From assembly GCF_001667265.1 (NCBI RefSeq), contig NZ_LZHW01000087.1, forward strand, positions 62,001-126,000: a stretch of DNA of 64,000 nucleotides, given 5' to 3'. Position 1 is the stretch's first letter, and every line of letters starts with the position of its first letter. The notes under the pieces are model-generated. The model was given only the letters and a program-made list of their open reading frames with translations. It ran no database searches and was not told the DNA's origin. This DNA comes from Mycobacterium sp. ACS4331. GTDB taxonomy: Bacteria; Actinomycetota; Actinomycetes; Mycobacteriales; Mycobacteriaceae. This document shows, piece by piece, positions 15,772 to 23,764 of this stretch. Position numbers and translations under genes: made by a program.

Positions 15772-16800
15772 ATGACCGCAGCAGCAGACACGTCGACCCT
15801 TGAATCCCGCGTCGGCCACTACTACCAGATGGACGGCACCTACCTGGTGGGCCGCGAGAAGATCCGCGAGTTCGCCCGAGCCGTGCAGGACTACCACCCT
15901 GCGCACTGGGATGTCGACGCCGCCAAGGCGCTGGGATACACCGGTCTGGTCGCCCCGCTGACCTTCACCTCAGGGCCGGCCATGGCCTGCAACCAGCACA
16001 TGTTCGAGTCGGTCGTCGTCGGCTACGACATGTACCTGCAGACCGAGGAGGTCTTCGAGCAGCACCGCCCGATCGTGGAGGGTGACGAGCTCACGATCGA
16101 CATCGAACTGGCATCGGTGCGCCGGATCGCCGGCCGCGACCTGATCACGGTCACGAACACCTTCACCGACACCGCGGGTGAGGTCGTGCACACGCTGCAC
16201 ACCACCGTCGTCGGCGTGGGCGCCGAGGAGGTCGACGCCGCGATTCGGCCGGCCGTGCAGGGCGTGATGATGCACGGCATCAACATGCTCGGCGCCGAGG
16301 AGTCCGAGGCTCCGTACGTCAAGACCGTCCGCCCCGAGGGTGAGCTTCGGATCGCGACGGCCGGGATGACGCGCACGCCCGCATCGCCGTCGTTCGACGA
16401 CCTGAAGGCGGGCGACGAGCTGCCGGTGCATCAGACCCGACTGTCCCGCGGCGACCTGGTCAACTACGCGGGTGTGGCCGGCGACGCCAACCCGCTGCAT
16501 TGGGACGAGAACATCGCGAAACTGGCCGGGCAGGAGGACGTCCTCGCGCACGGCATGCTCACGATGGGGCTGGGCGCCAGCTTCGCCTCCTCGTGGACTG
16601 GCGATCCCGGCGCGGTGACTCGTTACGCCGTCCGGCTCTCGCAGCCCGCGATCGTGCCGGCCACCGGAGCCGAGATCGAGTACAGCGGCAAGATCAAGTC
16701 GCTGGATCCCGAGACCCGTTCCGGCGTCCTGCTCGTCGGCGCCAAGTCGAGCGGCCGCAAGATCTTCGGCCTGGCGACGCTCAACGTGCGCTTCCGCTGA
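15772..16800 (+). CDS. Fused HadA/HadB-type (3R)-hydroxyacyl-ACP/CoA dehydratase
   Basis: This 342-residue double-hotdog enzyme starts at MTAAADTSTLESRVGHYYQM. The N-terminal half (residues 1-165) looks like the HadA/HadC stabilising hotdog (GREKIREFARAVQDYHPAHWD, APLTFTSGPAM). The C-terminal half carries the active MaoC/R-hydratase site in YAGVAGDANPLHWDE (Asp, Asn-Pro-x-His), then ILAHGMLTMGLGASF. In mycolic-acid synthesis HadA and HadB are separate subunits; fusions such as this occur as extra copies in mycobacteria. The likely reaction is dehydration of 3-hydroxyacyl thioesters, either in lipid elongation or in a catabolic hydratase role. A promoter region of 163 bp separates it from the divergent reductase. 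The next gene starts 57 bp on and may be co-transcribed. Confidence 0.88.
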   Translation: MTAAADTSTLESRVGHYYQMDGTYLVGREKIREFARAVQDYHPAHWDVDAAKALGYTGLVAPLTFTSGPAMACNQHMFESVVVGYDMYLQTEEVFEQHRPIVEGDELTIDIELASVRRIAGRDLITVTNTFTDTAGEVVHTLHTTVVGVGAEEVDAAIRPAVQGVMMHGINMLGAEESEAPYVKTVRPEGELRIATAGMTRTPASPSFDDLKAGDELPVHQTRLSRGDLVNYAGVAGDANPLHWDENIAKLAGQEDVLAHGMLTMGLGASFASSWTGDPGAVTRYAVRLSQPAIVPATGAEIEYSGKIKSLDPETRSGVLLVGAKSSGRKIFGLATLNVRFR

Positions 16801-16857
16801 CAGCGTCGGCGCCGGGCTTCATGATGAGCGGGTGAATCGCTCAGGCCAGGGGGTCGC

Positions 16858-17799
16858 ATGAAGATTCTGGTGCCCGACACCATCGAGCTCGAGCTTGAAC
16901 CGATCGAAGATGTCGTTGTCGTCCAGTACGCGGTGGCGGAGCCGATCCCCGATGAGCACACCGACGCTCAGATGCTGGTCGTCTGGGGCAATCCGCCCGC
17001 TGCCCTCGCGCGGGAGGCCAAGCGGCTGCACCGGCTGGAGTTCGTGCAGTCACTGTTCGCCGGGCCGGATTCTGCGCTGGCAGCGGGTTTCGCCGAGAAC
17101 GTGCTGATCGCCGGCGGTCAGGGTCTTCACGATGCGACGGTCAGCGAGCACGCGCTGGCGTTGATATTGGCTGCCGCGCGCCAACTTTCGCGCACCGTCC
17201 GAGCCCAGATCGGGCACCGTTGGGCAGGTGAACTGGTGGGGCTGCAGGCGTTCGAGAATCAGCGGGCGTTCACGACCCTGCAGGACGCTCACGTCGCCAT
17301 CTGGGGATTCGGCGGCATCGCCCGCAGCCTCGCCCCGCTCCTGCGAATGCTCGGCGCCCGGGTGACGGGCATCGCCCGTTCGGCACGCACCGAGGACGGC
17401 GTCGACGTGGTGTCCACCGATCGGCTGGCTGAGGTGCTGCCGACGGCCGACGTGCTGGTGATGATCCTGCCGTCGACGCCGGAAACCGCTCACGCTCTTG
17501 GGGAGTCGGAGTTGCGGCTGCTGTCGAATCACGCGTGGCTGGTCAACGTCGGGCGGGGCATCACCGTCGACGAGGCCGCCCTCGTGCACGCGCTGCGCGA
17601 CGGGCGCCTGGCCGGCGCAGCCCTGGACGTCGCCGAAGTCGAGCCCCTGCCAGTCGATTCGGACCTCTGGGATCTGCCCAACGTGATCATCACCCCGCAC
17701 ATCGCCGGCGGTCGGCCCCGCGGCGCCAGCGCGCTGATCACCGAGAACGCCATCGCGCACATGACCGGTGGCGTGATCCGGAATCTGGTGCCGCGCTGA
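16858..17799 (+). CDS. D-isomer specific 2-hydroxyacid dehydrogenase
   Basis: This 313-residue NAD(P)-dependent oxidoreductase starts at ATG 16858 with AGGGGG upstream. The N-terminal substrate-binding part is atypically short (MKILVPDTIELELEPIED). The nucleotide-binding domain shows HVAIWGFGGIARSLAPLL (GxGxxA), an arginine-containing loop (IARSAR) that suggests NADP(H) preference, NVGRGITVDEAAL with the catalytic Arg region, AALDVAEVEPLP carrying the conserved Glu, and NVIITPHIAGG with the catalytic His. It reduces a 2-keto acid or oxidises the D-2-hydroxy acid; the actual acid is unknown. It follows the fused dehydratase by 57 bp on the same strand. Confidence 0.9.
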   Translation: MKILVPDTIELELEPIEDVVVVQYAVAEPIPDEHTDAQMLVVWGNPPAALAREAKRLHRLEFVQSLFAGPDSALAAGFAENVLIAGGQGLHDATVSEHALALILAAARQLSRTVRAQIGHRWAGELVGLQAFENQRAFTTLQDAHVAIWGFGGIARSLAPLLRMLGARVTGIARSARTEDGVDVVSTDRLAEVLPTADVLVMILPSTPETAHALGESELRLLSNHAWLVNVGRGITVDEAALVHALRDGRLAGAALDVAEVEPLPVDSDLWDLPNVIITPHIAGGRPRGASALITENAIAHMTGGVIRNLVPR

Positions 17800-17850
17800 G
17801 TAGTGGGAGGCGGTGCCGCTTCGATTCAACCGGCCGTCGCCAACGCAACG

Positions 17851-18816
17851 TCACGGCGCGATGTGCAGCACTTGCTCGGCGTTGAGGTGGCTGATCCTGG
17901 CCCGATCGGCGTTGGTGATCGGGGCTGCCGTCAAAAAGGCTGTCGCAGTGAGGATGTCCTCATACGGATAGTCGGTGGCAAACAGGACGTGCTCTGACCC
18001 CAGCGCCGACAGCGCGCACAGCAGGGGCGCGTCGTCGCAGACCCCACTGGTGGTCACATAGAGATTGCGGCGCAGGTACTCCGACGGATGTTCGAGCGCG
18101 AGTTCGATGCCGTGGTGACGGTGCCAGTCCCAGCGCGAGTCCAGTCGCCACAGGGAGTAGGGCAGACTCTCACCCATGTGCCCGAGCAGCAGTTTGGCAC
18201 CGGGGAAGTCGTCGAACACACCGCCGAAGATCAGCCGCAGCGCATGCGTGGCGGTGTCGGTGCCCCAACTCCACATCGGCCCGATCAGCTCGGGATGGCC
18301 GCCGATGACGTGCGGAGTGTCGTAGCCGTTCGCCGGGTGCAGGTACAGCGGCACGTTCAGGGCTTCGGCGCGCGCCCACACCGCCCGCAGCGGGGGCGCA
18401 TCCAGGTAGACACCCTGAGTGTGGGCGTTGACCAGGGCTCCACACAGCCCCAACTGCTCGACCGCGCGCTCGAGTTCCTTGGCCGCCGCCTCGGGGTTCT
18501 GCAGCGGCAGCGCGGCGAATCCGCCATACCGGGTCGGATTCGCGGCGATCAGTCCCGCCAGGAAGTCGTTCACCTCAGCCGCCCGGGTCACCGCGACCTG
18601 CGGGTCCGGCTCGGCCTGGATGCCCGGTGCGGTCAACGAAAGGACCGCCATGTCGACGCCGGCGGTGTCCATGTCCGCCAGTCGCCCTTCGGCCAGATCG
18701 GTCAGCCGGCGGGAGGCTTCCCGCCAGATCTCGGGTTGGGCCAGGTCCCTGGTCGCATCGCTGTAGTGCGCGAGTTCACTGGTCAGGAAATGCTCTTCCA
18801 ACGCGATGGTGCGCAC
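17851..18816 (-). CDS. Amidohydrolase-family (ACMSD/gamma-resorcylate decarboxylase-like) protein
   Basis: This TIM-barrel protein of about 322 residues starts at GTG 18816 (VRTIALEEHFLTSEL), or ten codons earlier at ATG 18846. The first metal motif is ExH in ALEEHF rather than HxH, as in gamma-resorcylate or 5-carboxyvanillate decarboxylases. The further ligands fit: LYLHPANGYD (His) and the closing LFATDYPYED (Asp). An inner SWGTDTATHALRLIFGGVFDDFPG block is typical of the decarboxylase branch (Amidohydro_2). The probable reaction is non-oxidative decarboxylation or hydration of an aromatic or enol acid; substrate is not known. It lies 66 bp upstream of, and reads away from, the AveC-family stop, so may be a separate unit. 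Confidence 0.85.
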   Translation of the reverse strand: MRTIALEEHFLTSELAHYSDATRDLAQPEIWREASRRLTDLAEGRLADMDTAGVDMAVLSLTAPGIQAEPDPQVAVTRAAEVNDFLAGLIAANPTRYGGFAALPLQNPEAAAKELERAVEQLGLCGALVNAHTQGVYLDAPPLRAVWARAEALNVPLYLHPANGYDTPHVIGGHPELIGPMWSWGTDTATHALRLIFGGVFDDFPGAKLLLGHMGESLPYSLWRLDSRWDWHRHHGIELALEHPSEYLRRNLYVTTSGVCDDAPLLCALSALGSEHVLFATDYPYEDILTATAFLTAAPITNADRARISHLNAEQVLHIAP

Positions 18817-18912
18817 CGTCGCCCCCGCTTCCGCCCCTGATCCCAACCCCGGCCTCGACGCTACTCCGGATTGCCGGCACCGCCGGTGGAACGGCGGATG
18901 CCACCCGCGGGT

Positions 18913-19731
18913 CTACGGATGCCGATGCGCGGAGTCGTAACCGCCGTGCAACGGCTGGTTCTCCACTCCGGGATAGAACTGTTCGGTGGGCCCGACGTTC
19001 ACCCATCCGCCGAGTTTGGTCACCAGGTGCGGCGCGAACACCGACAGGTACAGGGCGTGACCGATGACGATGGCCGAGACGATCGCGACAATCCAGGACT
19101 GTAGGCGCGTCTTCGAAATCTTGTCGGCCCAGATCTCGATGACGTTGCGGCCCTGCGCGTCGCGGCGGGCCAGCAGGTAGGTGAACGTCATCATCTGGAT
19201 GCCCATCGCAATGGAGTCGTAGATCGGGTACTGGTACTGGGTTCCCTCGAAGATCGCCAGGCCCGGGATGACGTAGCCGTAGTAGAAGTTGCCCAACCGG
19301 GCGCCGAACAGGGCGTTGAAGCAGAACGCCCAAGTGAACCCCACGGCGAACCCGACGGCCAGCAGGGTCTGGGGTTGTCGCCACCCGGTCTTCCGGACAA
19401 TCCGTCGTCCCAGCGCCGCCCCGACCAGGGCCGGAAACACGAAGTAGGAGATGTAGCCGATGGGCACCTGCGCCGGCAGGCCACCCCAGGTCATGTTCAT
19501 CGGCCACCACTCCGGCATGCGCGGCAGGCCCGGCGGGAACTGCGCGTACACCGCCCAGTCATAGGGCGCCTCTATCCACGAGAAGGACAGCGCCGACAAC
19601 GACAGCAGCAGCAGCGCATGGGGTCGGTGCTGCTTCCAACTCAGGTAGATGCCGGCGAACAGGAAGGACAGGCCACCGACGTAGGCGAAGACGATGCCGC
19701 CCTGCAGGGACAGGGGCAGATCGGTGTTCAC
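18913..19731 (-). CDS. Spirocyclase AveC-family integral membrane protein
   Basis: This 272-residue protein starts at GTG 19731 (VNTDLPLSLQGGIVFAYVGG), whose GTGA overlaps the stop of the small upstream peptide. About seven to eight membrane segments are visible. The motifs SFSWIEAPYDWAVYAQFPP, PMNMTWGGLPAQVPIGYISYF and FNALFGARLGNFYYGYVIPG are typical of the AveC family, named from the avermectin spiroketal-forming and dehydrating enzyme. Mycobacteria carry several paralogues, often near steroid or lipid genes, with no proven reaction. The catalytic chemistry in this host is therefore inferred only from family name. It sits in a two-gene operon behind a TetR-style operator at 19880-19908. 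Confidence 0.85.
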   Translation of the reverse strand: MNTDLPLSLQGGIVFAYVGGLSFLFAGIYLSWKQHRPHALLLLSLSALSFSWIEAPYDWAVYAQFPPGLPRMPEWWPMNMTWGGLPAQVPIGYISYFVFPALVGAALGRRIVRKTGWRQPQTLLAVGFAVGFTWAFCFNALFGARLGNFYYGYVIPGLAIFEGTQYQYPIYDSIAMGIQMMTFTYLLARRDAQGRNVIEIWADKISKTRLQSWIVAIVSAIVIGHALYLSVFAPHLVTKLGGWVNVGPTEQFYPGVENQPLHGGYDSAHRHP

Positions 19732-19847
19732 CGCTGGTCCTCCGGCCCGGGCCGCGGCCCACGTGCCTCGGGGTCGAAGTAGAGCACCAACCCGACGATC
19801 AGCACGATCAACCCGAACAGGGTGCCGAGCATGATGACTGCGCCCAC
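19728..19847 (-). CDS. 39-residue single-pass membrane peptide coupled to the AveC-family gene
   Basis: This short frame starts at GTG 19847 with AGGAG eight bases upstream and ends with TGA overlapping the AveC-family GTG. The predicted peptide begins VGAVIMLGTLFGLIVLIVGL, a clear transmembrane helix, followed by VLYFDPEARGPRPGPEDQR, a polar proline/arginine tail. The ribosome site, exact four-base overlap and amino-acid composition argue it is translated. It lies between the operator and its partner gene, so the two form one operon. It may be a subunit or stabiliser of the membrane enzyme; that is inference. Confidence 0.65.
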   Translation of the reverse strand: MGAVIMLGTLFGLIVLIVGLVLYFDPEARGPRPGPEDQR

Positions 19848-19879
19848 GTACCCGTCTCCTCGCCTCATTTTGGATAGCG

Positions 19880-19908
19880 GCCACTCTCTTAAGTAATAAG
19901 ATAGTGGC
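19880..19908. promoter_or_regulatory. TetR-style operator, 12-bp inverted repeat
   Basis: GCCACTCTCTTA (19880-19891) and TAAGATAGTGGC (19897-19908) are complementary at 11 of 12 positions, with a five-base spacer. This AT-rich island in GC-rich DNA lies between the AveC-type operon and the divergent gene at 20013, so one regulator could control both. Confidence 0.6.
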
Positions 19909-20012
19909 GACTACCTTGAGCGGAGTCAACAGATTCAGCGGAACTCATGACGCGGGATGTGGGTGTCCGTTCAAGATGTGGAAAACGACCGCCGACAGGA
20001 CGGATCCGCCTG

Positions 20013-21086
20013 ATGCGCAGAGTTGTGCAGTACTCCACCGGAAATGTCGGCCAGCATTCACTGCGCGCCATCATCGGCCGTCCCGATCTCGAGCTGGTCG
20101 GGGTGCACGCCGCCGACCCGGCCAAGGTCGGCCGCGATGCGGCGGAGTTGTGCGGCCTGACGGAACCGACGGGGGTCCTCGCCACCAATGACGTCGATGC
20201 TCTGATCGCCCTGAAACCGGACTGCGTGGTGTACACGGCCCTCGGCGAGACCCGACCCATGGAGGCGCTCAGTGACATGTCAAAACTGCTGGCCGCCGGA
20301 ATCAACGTCGTCGGGACGTCGATGGTCTGGCTGGTGACGCCCCGCCAAGCCGATGACTGGCTGCGGGTTCCACTGGAAGAGGCGTGCACGGCGGGCAACT
20401 CGTCGCTCTATGTCAACGGGATCGATCCCGGCTTCTCCGGTGACACCGCCGTACACGCCGCACTGAGCCTGGTGACACGGGCGGCGTCGATCACGGTGCA
20501 GGAGATCTTCGACTACGGAAACTACGATGACTACGAATACACCGGGACGGCAATGGGTTTCGGCAACACTGCCGACGCCGAACGGCCGTTGGCCTTCCAG
20601 CCCGGTGTGATCGCGACGATCTTCGGCGGCCTTGTCCGCAATCTCGCCAGCCATCTGGACGTGAAGCTGGACGACATCCGTGAGCGCTACGAGCCGTGGT
20701 ACTCCGATCAGCACATCGAATGTCGTATGACGACCATCGAACCCGGCCAGTTGGCCGCGGTGAAGTTCGCCGTCGACGGTGTGCGCGACGGTGAAGTCGT
20801 GATCACCGTCGAGCACGTCAACCGACTGACCTCCGCTGCGGCACCGGGCTGGGAGTTCCCGCCCGACGGTCAGTCCGGCGTCCACAAAGTGGTCGTGGAG
20901 GGCGAGCCCCGGATCGAGATGAACACCAGCCTGTCGCACCCCGCACTCGACGTGACCGAGGCCGGTTGCCTGTCGACAGCCGCGCGCGCCGTCAATGCCA
21001 TCGACTGGGTCTGCCGGGCCCCGGCGGGACTCGTCGCGCTGGAGGACATCCCGCCGACCGAACTCATCCGCGGCGTCATGTGGTGA
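20013..21086 (+). CDS. NAD(P)H-dependent amine/dihydrodipicolinate reductase-like dehydrogenase
   Basis: This 357-residue protein starts at ATG 20013 (MRRVVQYSTGNVGQHSLRAI), where family members begin; the frame continues to an ATG at 19947. The Rossmann motif YSTGNVGQHSLRAI is followed by ELVGVHAADPAKVGRDA. It resembles the actinobacterial 'dihydrodipicolinate reductase N-terminal domain' proteins (2,4-diaminopentanoate dehydrogenase relatives), with NGIDPGFSGD, EIFDYGNYDDYE and GFGNTAD in the substrate domain. These are found widely in mycobacterial catabolic regions; the substrate is unknown. It is divergent from the AveC-type operon and may share its operator. Confidence 0.82.
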   Translation: MRRVVQYSTGNVGQHSLRAIIGRPDLELVGVHAADPAKVGRDAAELCGLTEPTGVLATNDVDALIALKPDCVVYTALGETRPMEALSDMSKLLAAGINVVGTSMVWLVTPRQADDWLRVPLEEACTAGNSSLYVNGIDPGFSGDTAVHAALSLVTRAASITVQEIFDYGNYDDYEYTGTAMGFGNTADAERPLAFQPGVIATIFGGLVRNLASHLDVKLDDIRERYEPWYSDQHIECRMTTIEPGQLAAVKFAVDGVRDGEVVITVEHVNRLTSAAAPGWEFPPDGQSGVHKVVVEGEPRIEMNTSLSHPALDVTEAGCLSTAARAVNAIDWVCRAPAGLVALEDIPPTELIRGVMW

Positions 21087-21097
21087 CCCGCATTTCC

Positions 21098-21103
21098 TAG
21101 ACT
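21098..21103 (+). promoter_or_regulatory. -10 element for a leaderless yigZ transcript
   Basis: TAGACT fits the mycobacterial -10 consensus TANNNT and ends exactly six bases before the ATG at 21110. No ribosome site precedes that ATG, so the transcript probably begins at the start codon. Confidence 0.5.
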
Positions 21104-21109
21104 TCCGGT

Positions 21110-21721
21110 ATGCCGTTCACACTTCCACGCGGAGCCAGCCCGGTCGCGGAGGAGATCATCAAACGGTCGCGCTTCACCGCCCACGTCCGGCATGTCGAGT
21201 CCGAGCAGAGCTTCGGTGACTTCCTCGCCGAGGTTCGCGAGGTGGACCGTGCCGCCGGTCATCACTGCCGGGCCTTCATCATCGGCGACGACGCGCGTGT
21301 CGAACGGTCCAACGACGACGGGGAACCCGGCGGCACCGCCGGAGCGCCGATCCTGGCCGCGCTGAAATCACGGGACCTGACGAATGTCGCGGCCGTGGTG
21401 TCACGCCACTACGGTGGTGTCAATCTCGGCACCGGCGGACTGGCACGGGCCTACTCCGGAGTGGTGCTGGCGGCGCTCGAGGGCCAGCCCCTGCGCCCAC
21501 GCATCCGCGCCGAACTGTTCGAACTGTCCATCGATCACGCGAAAGCCGGCCGGGTCGAGGCGGAACTGCGCGGCCGCGGGTTCGAGGTGGTCGATGCGGA
21601 GTACGGCCCGCAGGCGGTGTTCACGGTCGCGAGCACCGAGGCCGACGCTCTGCGCGCCGCCGTCGCCGGGTTGACCGCTGGGGGCGCGGAACTCGTCCCC
21701 GCAGGCCACCTATGGCGATGA
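21110..21721 (+). CDS. yigZ: YigZ/IMPACT family protein
   Basis: This 203-residue cytosolic protein starts at ATG 21110. The N-terminal UPF0029/IMPACT domain is shown by EEIIKRSRFTAHV, AGHHCRAFIIGDD, RSNDDGEPGGTAGAPIL and VVSRHYGGVNLGTGGLARAYS, which are all conserved. The C-terminal ferredoxin-like domain (DUF1949) covers about residues 140-200. Homologues bind nucleic acids and are linked to translation control under stress; the exact job in bacteria is not settled. Length matches the family. It appears monocistronic with a leaderless promoter, not tied to neighbouring catabolic genes. Confidence 0.92.
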   Translation: MPFTLPRGASPVAEEIIKRSRFTAHVRHVESEQSFGDFLAEVREVDRAAGHHCRAFIIGDDARVERSNDDGEPGGTAGAPILAALKSRDLTNVAAVVSRHYGGVNLGTGGLARAYSGVVLAALEGQPLRPRIRAELFELSIDHAKAGRVEAELRGRGFEVVDAEYGPQAVFTVASTEADALRAAVAGLTAGGAELVPAGHLWR

Positions 21722-21814
21722 GCGCGAAAGCGACTGGCTAGGAAGTCCTTTCAGGCGATCACGGCCAGCACAGGATTTCAGACCACTCAGCAAACCAGTT
21801 CCCCGCCGGTCGCC

Positions 21815-22051
21815 TCAGGGCGTGCTCTTGAAGTGCTTGCAGTCGAGATACCCCGTGGCCAAGACGATTTCATGAATTCTGGCCGAAAGATCCGCACGGC
21901 TGACACCGAAACGCGGCAGCAGTTCCTCGTCCGGCGGACCGCCATACCCGGCCCACACGCTCACGAATTCGAGGAGTTCGTGCTCGAAACCGTCGAGTGC
22001 GTCGCTGCGCGGGTGAATCCGACAGCGGTGTTGGAGAACCGCAGCAGCCAT
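21815..22051 (-). CDS. Small DUF3263-like protein downstream of alr
   Basis: This protein of about 78 residues starts at ATG 22051 (MAAAVLQHRCRIHPRSDALDGF) with AAGGAG 12 bases upstream; an in-frame GTG at 22072 overlaps the alr stop (GTGA) and is an equally possible start. The segment FEHELLEFVSVWAGYGGPPDEELLPRFGVSRADLSARI looks like the DUF3263 family of short actinobacterial helical proteins (a helix-turn-helix-like arrangement with the serine-arginine turn). No other feature is visible. It is the last gene of the dadA-ridA-alr transcript, so may be a regulator or accessory factor, but nothing in the sequence proves that. Confidence 0.6.
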   Translation of the reverse strand: MAAAVLQHRCRIHPRSDALDGFEHELLEFVSVWAGYGGPPDEELLPRFGVSRADLSARIHEIVLATGYLDCKHFKSTP

Positions 22052-22068
22052 CCTCAGATCCCACTCCT

Positions 22069-23349
22069 TCACTTCTCGCAGCCACTTCCAGGTGCACACC
22101 TGCAGACATCGAACTCGCCGCGAGCGCAACGTCCGCCGGCCTGCAGGTAGGTGCGGACGACGCGGCCGCGCGGACTGGTCACCACCTCGTAGTTGATCGT
22201 GTCCATCAGATCAGCCCAGTCCTGAGCGGTCTGCTCACCCGAATCCCCCGGGCCGAACAGTATCGCCTCGTCTCCCACACAGACATCCGTGGTACCCGGC
22301 CCCAGGTCAACGACGAACTGGTCCATGCACACCCGCCCGACGCTGCGGCGCCGCACACCGTTGATCCCCACTTCGAGGCGTCCCCCGAGTCCCCGAAAGA
22401 CCCCGTCCGCGTACCCAACCGGCAGCAACGCCACCGTCGTATCCCGGTCGGCAACCCAGGTGCGCCCGTAGGACACCGCCTCACCGGCCCGAACCGGCTT
22501 CACCAATGCCACCGGGGTCTTCAACGTCATCGCGGGAATGAATCCCGAAGCGGCCCGGCCCGCAATCGGGCTGAGTCCGTACACGGCGAGACCGGTTCGA
22601 ACCATGTCGAACGCCAGGTCGTGGCGCGCGATGGTCGCAGCTGAATTGGACAGGTGGGCGAGCTCGAACTCCAGACCCATCCGGCGTGCTCGATCACAGA
22701 GCCGGGTGAAGGCCTCGTACTGCCCATCATTGGCAGGGTGCTCGGGTTCGTCACCACACGCCAGATGGGACATCATCCCGCGGATCCGCACCGCATCGGC
22801 AGAAACCGCCCGGCGCAACGCAATCGCGAGTTGGTCGAACTCGTCCTCTGGAACACCGTTGCGGTTCAGGCCCGTATCCACCTTGACGGTGACTTCGGCC
22901 GTGATCCCGGTCCGGCGGACCGCATCCAACACCTCGTCGAGTTGTGCGAGCGACGACACCGCAAGCTGCACATCGGCGGCAAGCGCGGGTGCGAAGTCGG
23001 TTCCGGGGGCGTGCAACCACGCCAGCACCGGAGCGTCGACACCACTGTTTCGCAGCGACAACGCCTCCGACACCGTGGCCACCCCAAGCTCGGCGGCGCC
23101 CGCCTCCAGTGCGGCACGGGCCACCGGCGCGGCACCGTGGCCATAGCCGTCGGCCTTGACCACGGCCATCACCGCAGCCGATCCCGCGTGCTCCTTGAGC
23201 AGTCGCACGTTATGCGCGATCGCCCCAAGGTCCACCACGGCTTCCGCAGTCGGCGTCACCGTGGCTGATTCGGCGCCGAAGGTGCTCACGTGTACACCCG
23301 ATCCCGCCGCGCCGTACGCCGGATCTGTCTGTGTCGCAATGCCTGTCAT
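22069..23349 (-). CDS. alr: Alanine racemase, catabolic context, with a cysteine-rich C-terminal tail
   Basis: This 426-residue PLP enzyme interconverts L- and D-alanine. It starts at MTGIATQTDPAYGAAGSG, giving a 30-35-residue extension before the barrel begins (VVDLGAIAHNVRLL). The PLP lysine is Lys65 in VVKADGYGHG, the catalytic tyrosine is in AVSYGRTW, and SNSAAT and VGRVCMDQF are conserved. Family members usually end soon after the VVRTYLQ-type strand; here about 20 residues follow with four cysteines (CARGEFDVCRCAPGSGC). It begins 7 bp after ridA on the same strand. With dadA and ridA the operon converts L-alanine to D-alanine, then to 2-iminopropanoate, then pyruvate, so this is probably a DadX-type catabolic racemase rather than the cell-wall enzyme. 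Confidence 0.93.
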   Translation of the reverse strand: MTGIATQTDPAYGAAGSGVHVSTFGAESATVTPTAEAVVDLGAIAHNVRLLKEHAGSAAVMAVVKADGYGHGAAPVARAALEAGAAELGVATVSEALSLRNSGVDAPVLAWLHAPGTDFAPALAADVQLAVSSLAQLDEVLDAVRRTGITAEVTVKVDTGLNRNGVPEDEFDQLAIALRRAVSADAVRIRGMMSHLACGDEPEHPANDGQYEAFTRLCDRARRMGLEFELAHLSNSAATIARHDLAFDMVRTGLAVYGLSPIAGRAASGFIPAMTLKTPVALVKPVRAGEAVSYGRTWVADRDTTVALLPVGYADGVFRGLGGRLEVGINGVRRRSVGRVCMDQFVVDLGPGTTDVCVGDEAILFGPGDSGEQTAQDWADLMDTINYEVVTSPRGRVVRTYLQAGGRCARGEFDVCRCAPGSGCEK

Positions 23350-23356
23350 GAGGCGT

Positions 23357-23764
23357 TTAGGTCAAGGCGACGATCGCGTCGATCTCGACAGAAGCGCCCA
23401 TCGGCAGTCCTGCCACTTCGATCGTGGTCCGGGCCGGCACCTCACCGTCGCTGAAGAACTCCGCGTACGCGGCGTTGATGGCAGCGAACTCACTCAGCTT
23501 TGTCGTGTAGATGGTGGTGCGCACCGCACGACTGAGATCGGTGCCCGCCTCCGCGCAGACAGCCTTCAGGTTGGTCAGACACTGCCTGACCTCGGCGGCC
23601 GGATCTTCTCCGTCGATCGATCCGGTCGCCGGATCCACCGGCAGTGACCCCGAGCAGTAGAGCATCCCTGCATGGGCGACGGCTTGCGCGTACGGTCCGA
23701 TCGCGGCGGGCGCGGCCGCCGAGGCGATGCGGGTCAATGTGGTCATGGAGGTCGCTTTCGTCAT
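23357..23764 (-). CDS. RidA family reactive-imine deaminase
   Basis: This trimeric-type small protein has 135 residues if translation starts at ATG 23764, whose ATGA overlaps the dadA stop; the alternative ATG at 23746 gives 129 residues (MTTLTRIASAAAPAAIGPYAQAV). Features are IGPYAQAV near the N-terminus, YCSGSLPVDPATG, CLTNLKAVCAEAGTDLSRAVRTTIYTT (the conserved Arg that binds substrate carboxylate), and EVPARTTIEVAGLPMGASVEIDAIA-type ending. RidA hydrolyses 2-imino acids; here it would turn the imine made by DadA from D-alanine into pyruvate and ammonia. Position between dadA and alr strongly supports that role. Confidence 0.92.
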   Translation of the reverse strand: MTKATSMTTLTRIASAAAPAAIGPYAQAVAHAGMLYCSGSLPVDPATGSIDGEDPAAEVRQCLTNLKAVCAEAGTDLSRAVRTTIYTTKLSEFAAINAAYAEFFSDGEVPARTTIEVAGLPMGASVEIDAIVALT

